A stretch of DNA of 32,751 nt from Brachyspira sp. G79 (GTDB taxonomy: Bacteria; Spirochaetota; Brachyspiria; Brachyspirales; Brachyspiraceae). Below are positions 32,575-32,751 of this stretch, one piece after another (positions within the stretch are counted from its first letter, which is position 1; every line of letters starts with the position of its first letter). The notes beneath the pieces were generated by a model. That model was not told the origin of the DNA and searched no databases. It worked only from the letters and a program-made list of their open reading frames with translations. Location of the stretch: positions 2,495,682-2,528,432 of the forward strand of contig NZ_JQIU01000008.1 in the NCBI RefSeq assembly GCF_002379365.1, read 5' to 3'. Position numbers and translations under genes: made by a program.

Positions 32575-32751
32575 AGTAAAAGCCGTTATATTTAAAGTAT
32601 CGCTTCAATTATCGAATTAATAAAAAAATGCTTTAAATAAAAAAGTTTTGTAAAAAAATATGATAGTATATTTTGTAAATATTAAAAACATGCTCTATTT
32701 ATGTTGTTTTAATCATGTAGATATCAACAAACTACTGTTTTTAATAGATTT

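Noticed and set aside
1-32751. tRNA, rRNA, CRISPR arrays or a complete insertion sequence
   Set aside because: No cloverleaf arms, no rRNA-like GC-rich blocks, no regularly spaced repeats and no transposase reading frame were seen; short RNAs could have been missed by eye.

Overview
The window looks like chromosomal DNA of a Brachyspira-type spirochaete. The DNA is very AT-rich and most intergenic spacers are poly-A/T. The proteins fit that assignment: paired-fusion pyruvate:ferredoxin oxidoreductase, an acetylase-type diaminopimelate pathway, a Cache/HAMP chemotaxis receptor, many small lipoproteins, and AT-biased housekeeping genes (ffh, rpsP, rimM, mraY, tmk, ssb). The genus is inferred from overall protein character, not from a marker gene. 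I saw no rRNA, tRNA, CRISPR array, integrase or complete insertion sequence.

Layout. 1-540: small heat-shock protein and its terminator. 541-1217: a wrecked MATE-type efflux gene and a repeat that supplies a promoter. 1218-2962: pnuC-nadR, a two-gene NAD salvage unit. 2963-3501: intergenic repeat DNA, then a MerR-type promoter for a zinc alcohol dehydrogenase (3502-4587). 4735-5382: DUF305 lipoprotein. 5454-7971 (minus): ffh-rpsP-khpA-rimM, the translation/secretion operon, without trmD and rplS. 8235-10008 (minus): two sugar-type ABC permeases. 10229-10369: a 46-codon ORF with its own good promoter. 10482-15434: dapL-dapA-dapB-dapH and patA, which together convert aspartate semialdehyde plus pyruvate to LL-diaminopimelate by the acetylase route. 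15537-17558 (minus): an AAA/ABC-type ATPase gene split by a frame change at a dnaX-like A AAA AAG site, followed by a small protein with a PD-(D/E)XK-like signature. 17716-21029 (minus): pyruvate:ferredoxin oxidoreductase in two fused subunits. 21336-25481: chemotaxis receptor, barrel-like outer-membrane candidate, PepSY-like protein and lipoprotein. 25565-27256: lipoprotein and aldo/keto reductase. 27330-27790: remains of a second chemotaxis receptor. 28040-30258: ssb converging on and overlapping tmk, then mraY. 30259-30872: a MITE-like repeat element with outward promoters. 30873-32574 (minus): YjbQ and a FecR-like/M14-like secreted peptidase.

The two most interesting signals are these. 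First, a dispersed intergenic repeat has an end that is itself a well-spaced sigma70-type promoter (TTGACA, 17 bp, TATAAT/TATATA). Five clear copies occur here, one directly in front of pnuC, one facing mraY, and others antisense to neighbours. Two copies form inverted ends of a roughly 320-bp element. Second, the ATPase plus nuclease-like pair at 15.5-17.6 kb resembles a two-gene defence module, and its ATPase reading frame can be restored either by one base or by -1 ribosomal slippage.

All functional calls come from reading the translated sequences. No database search was run.
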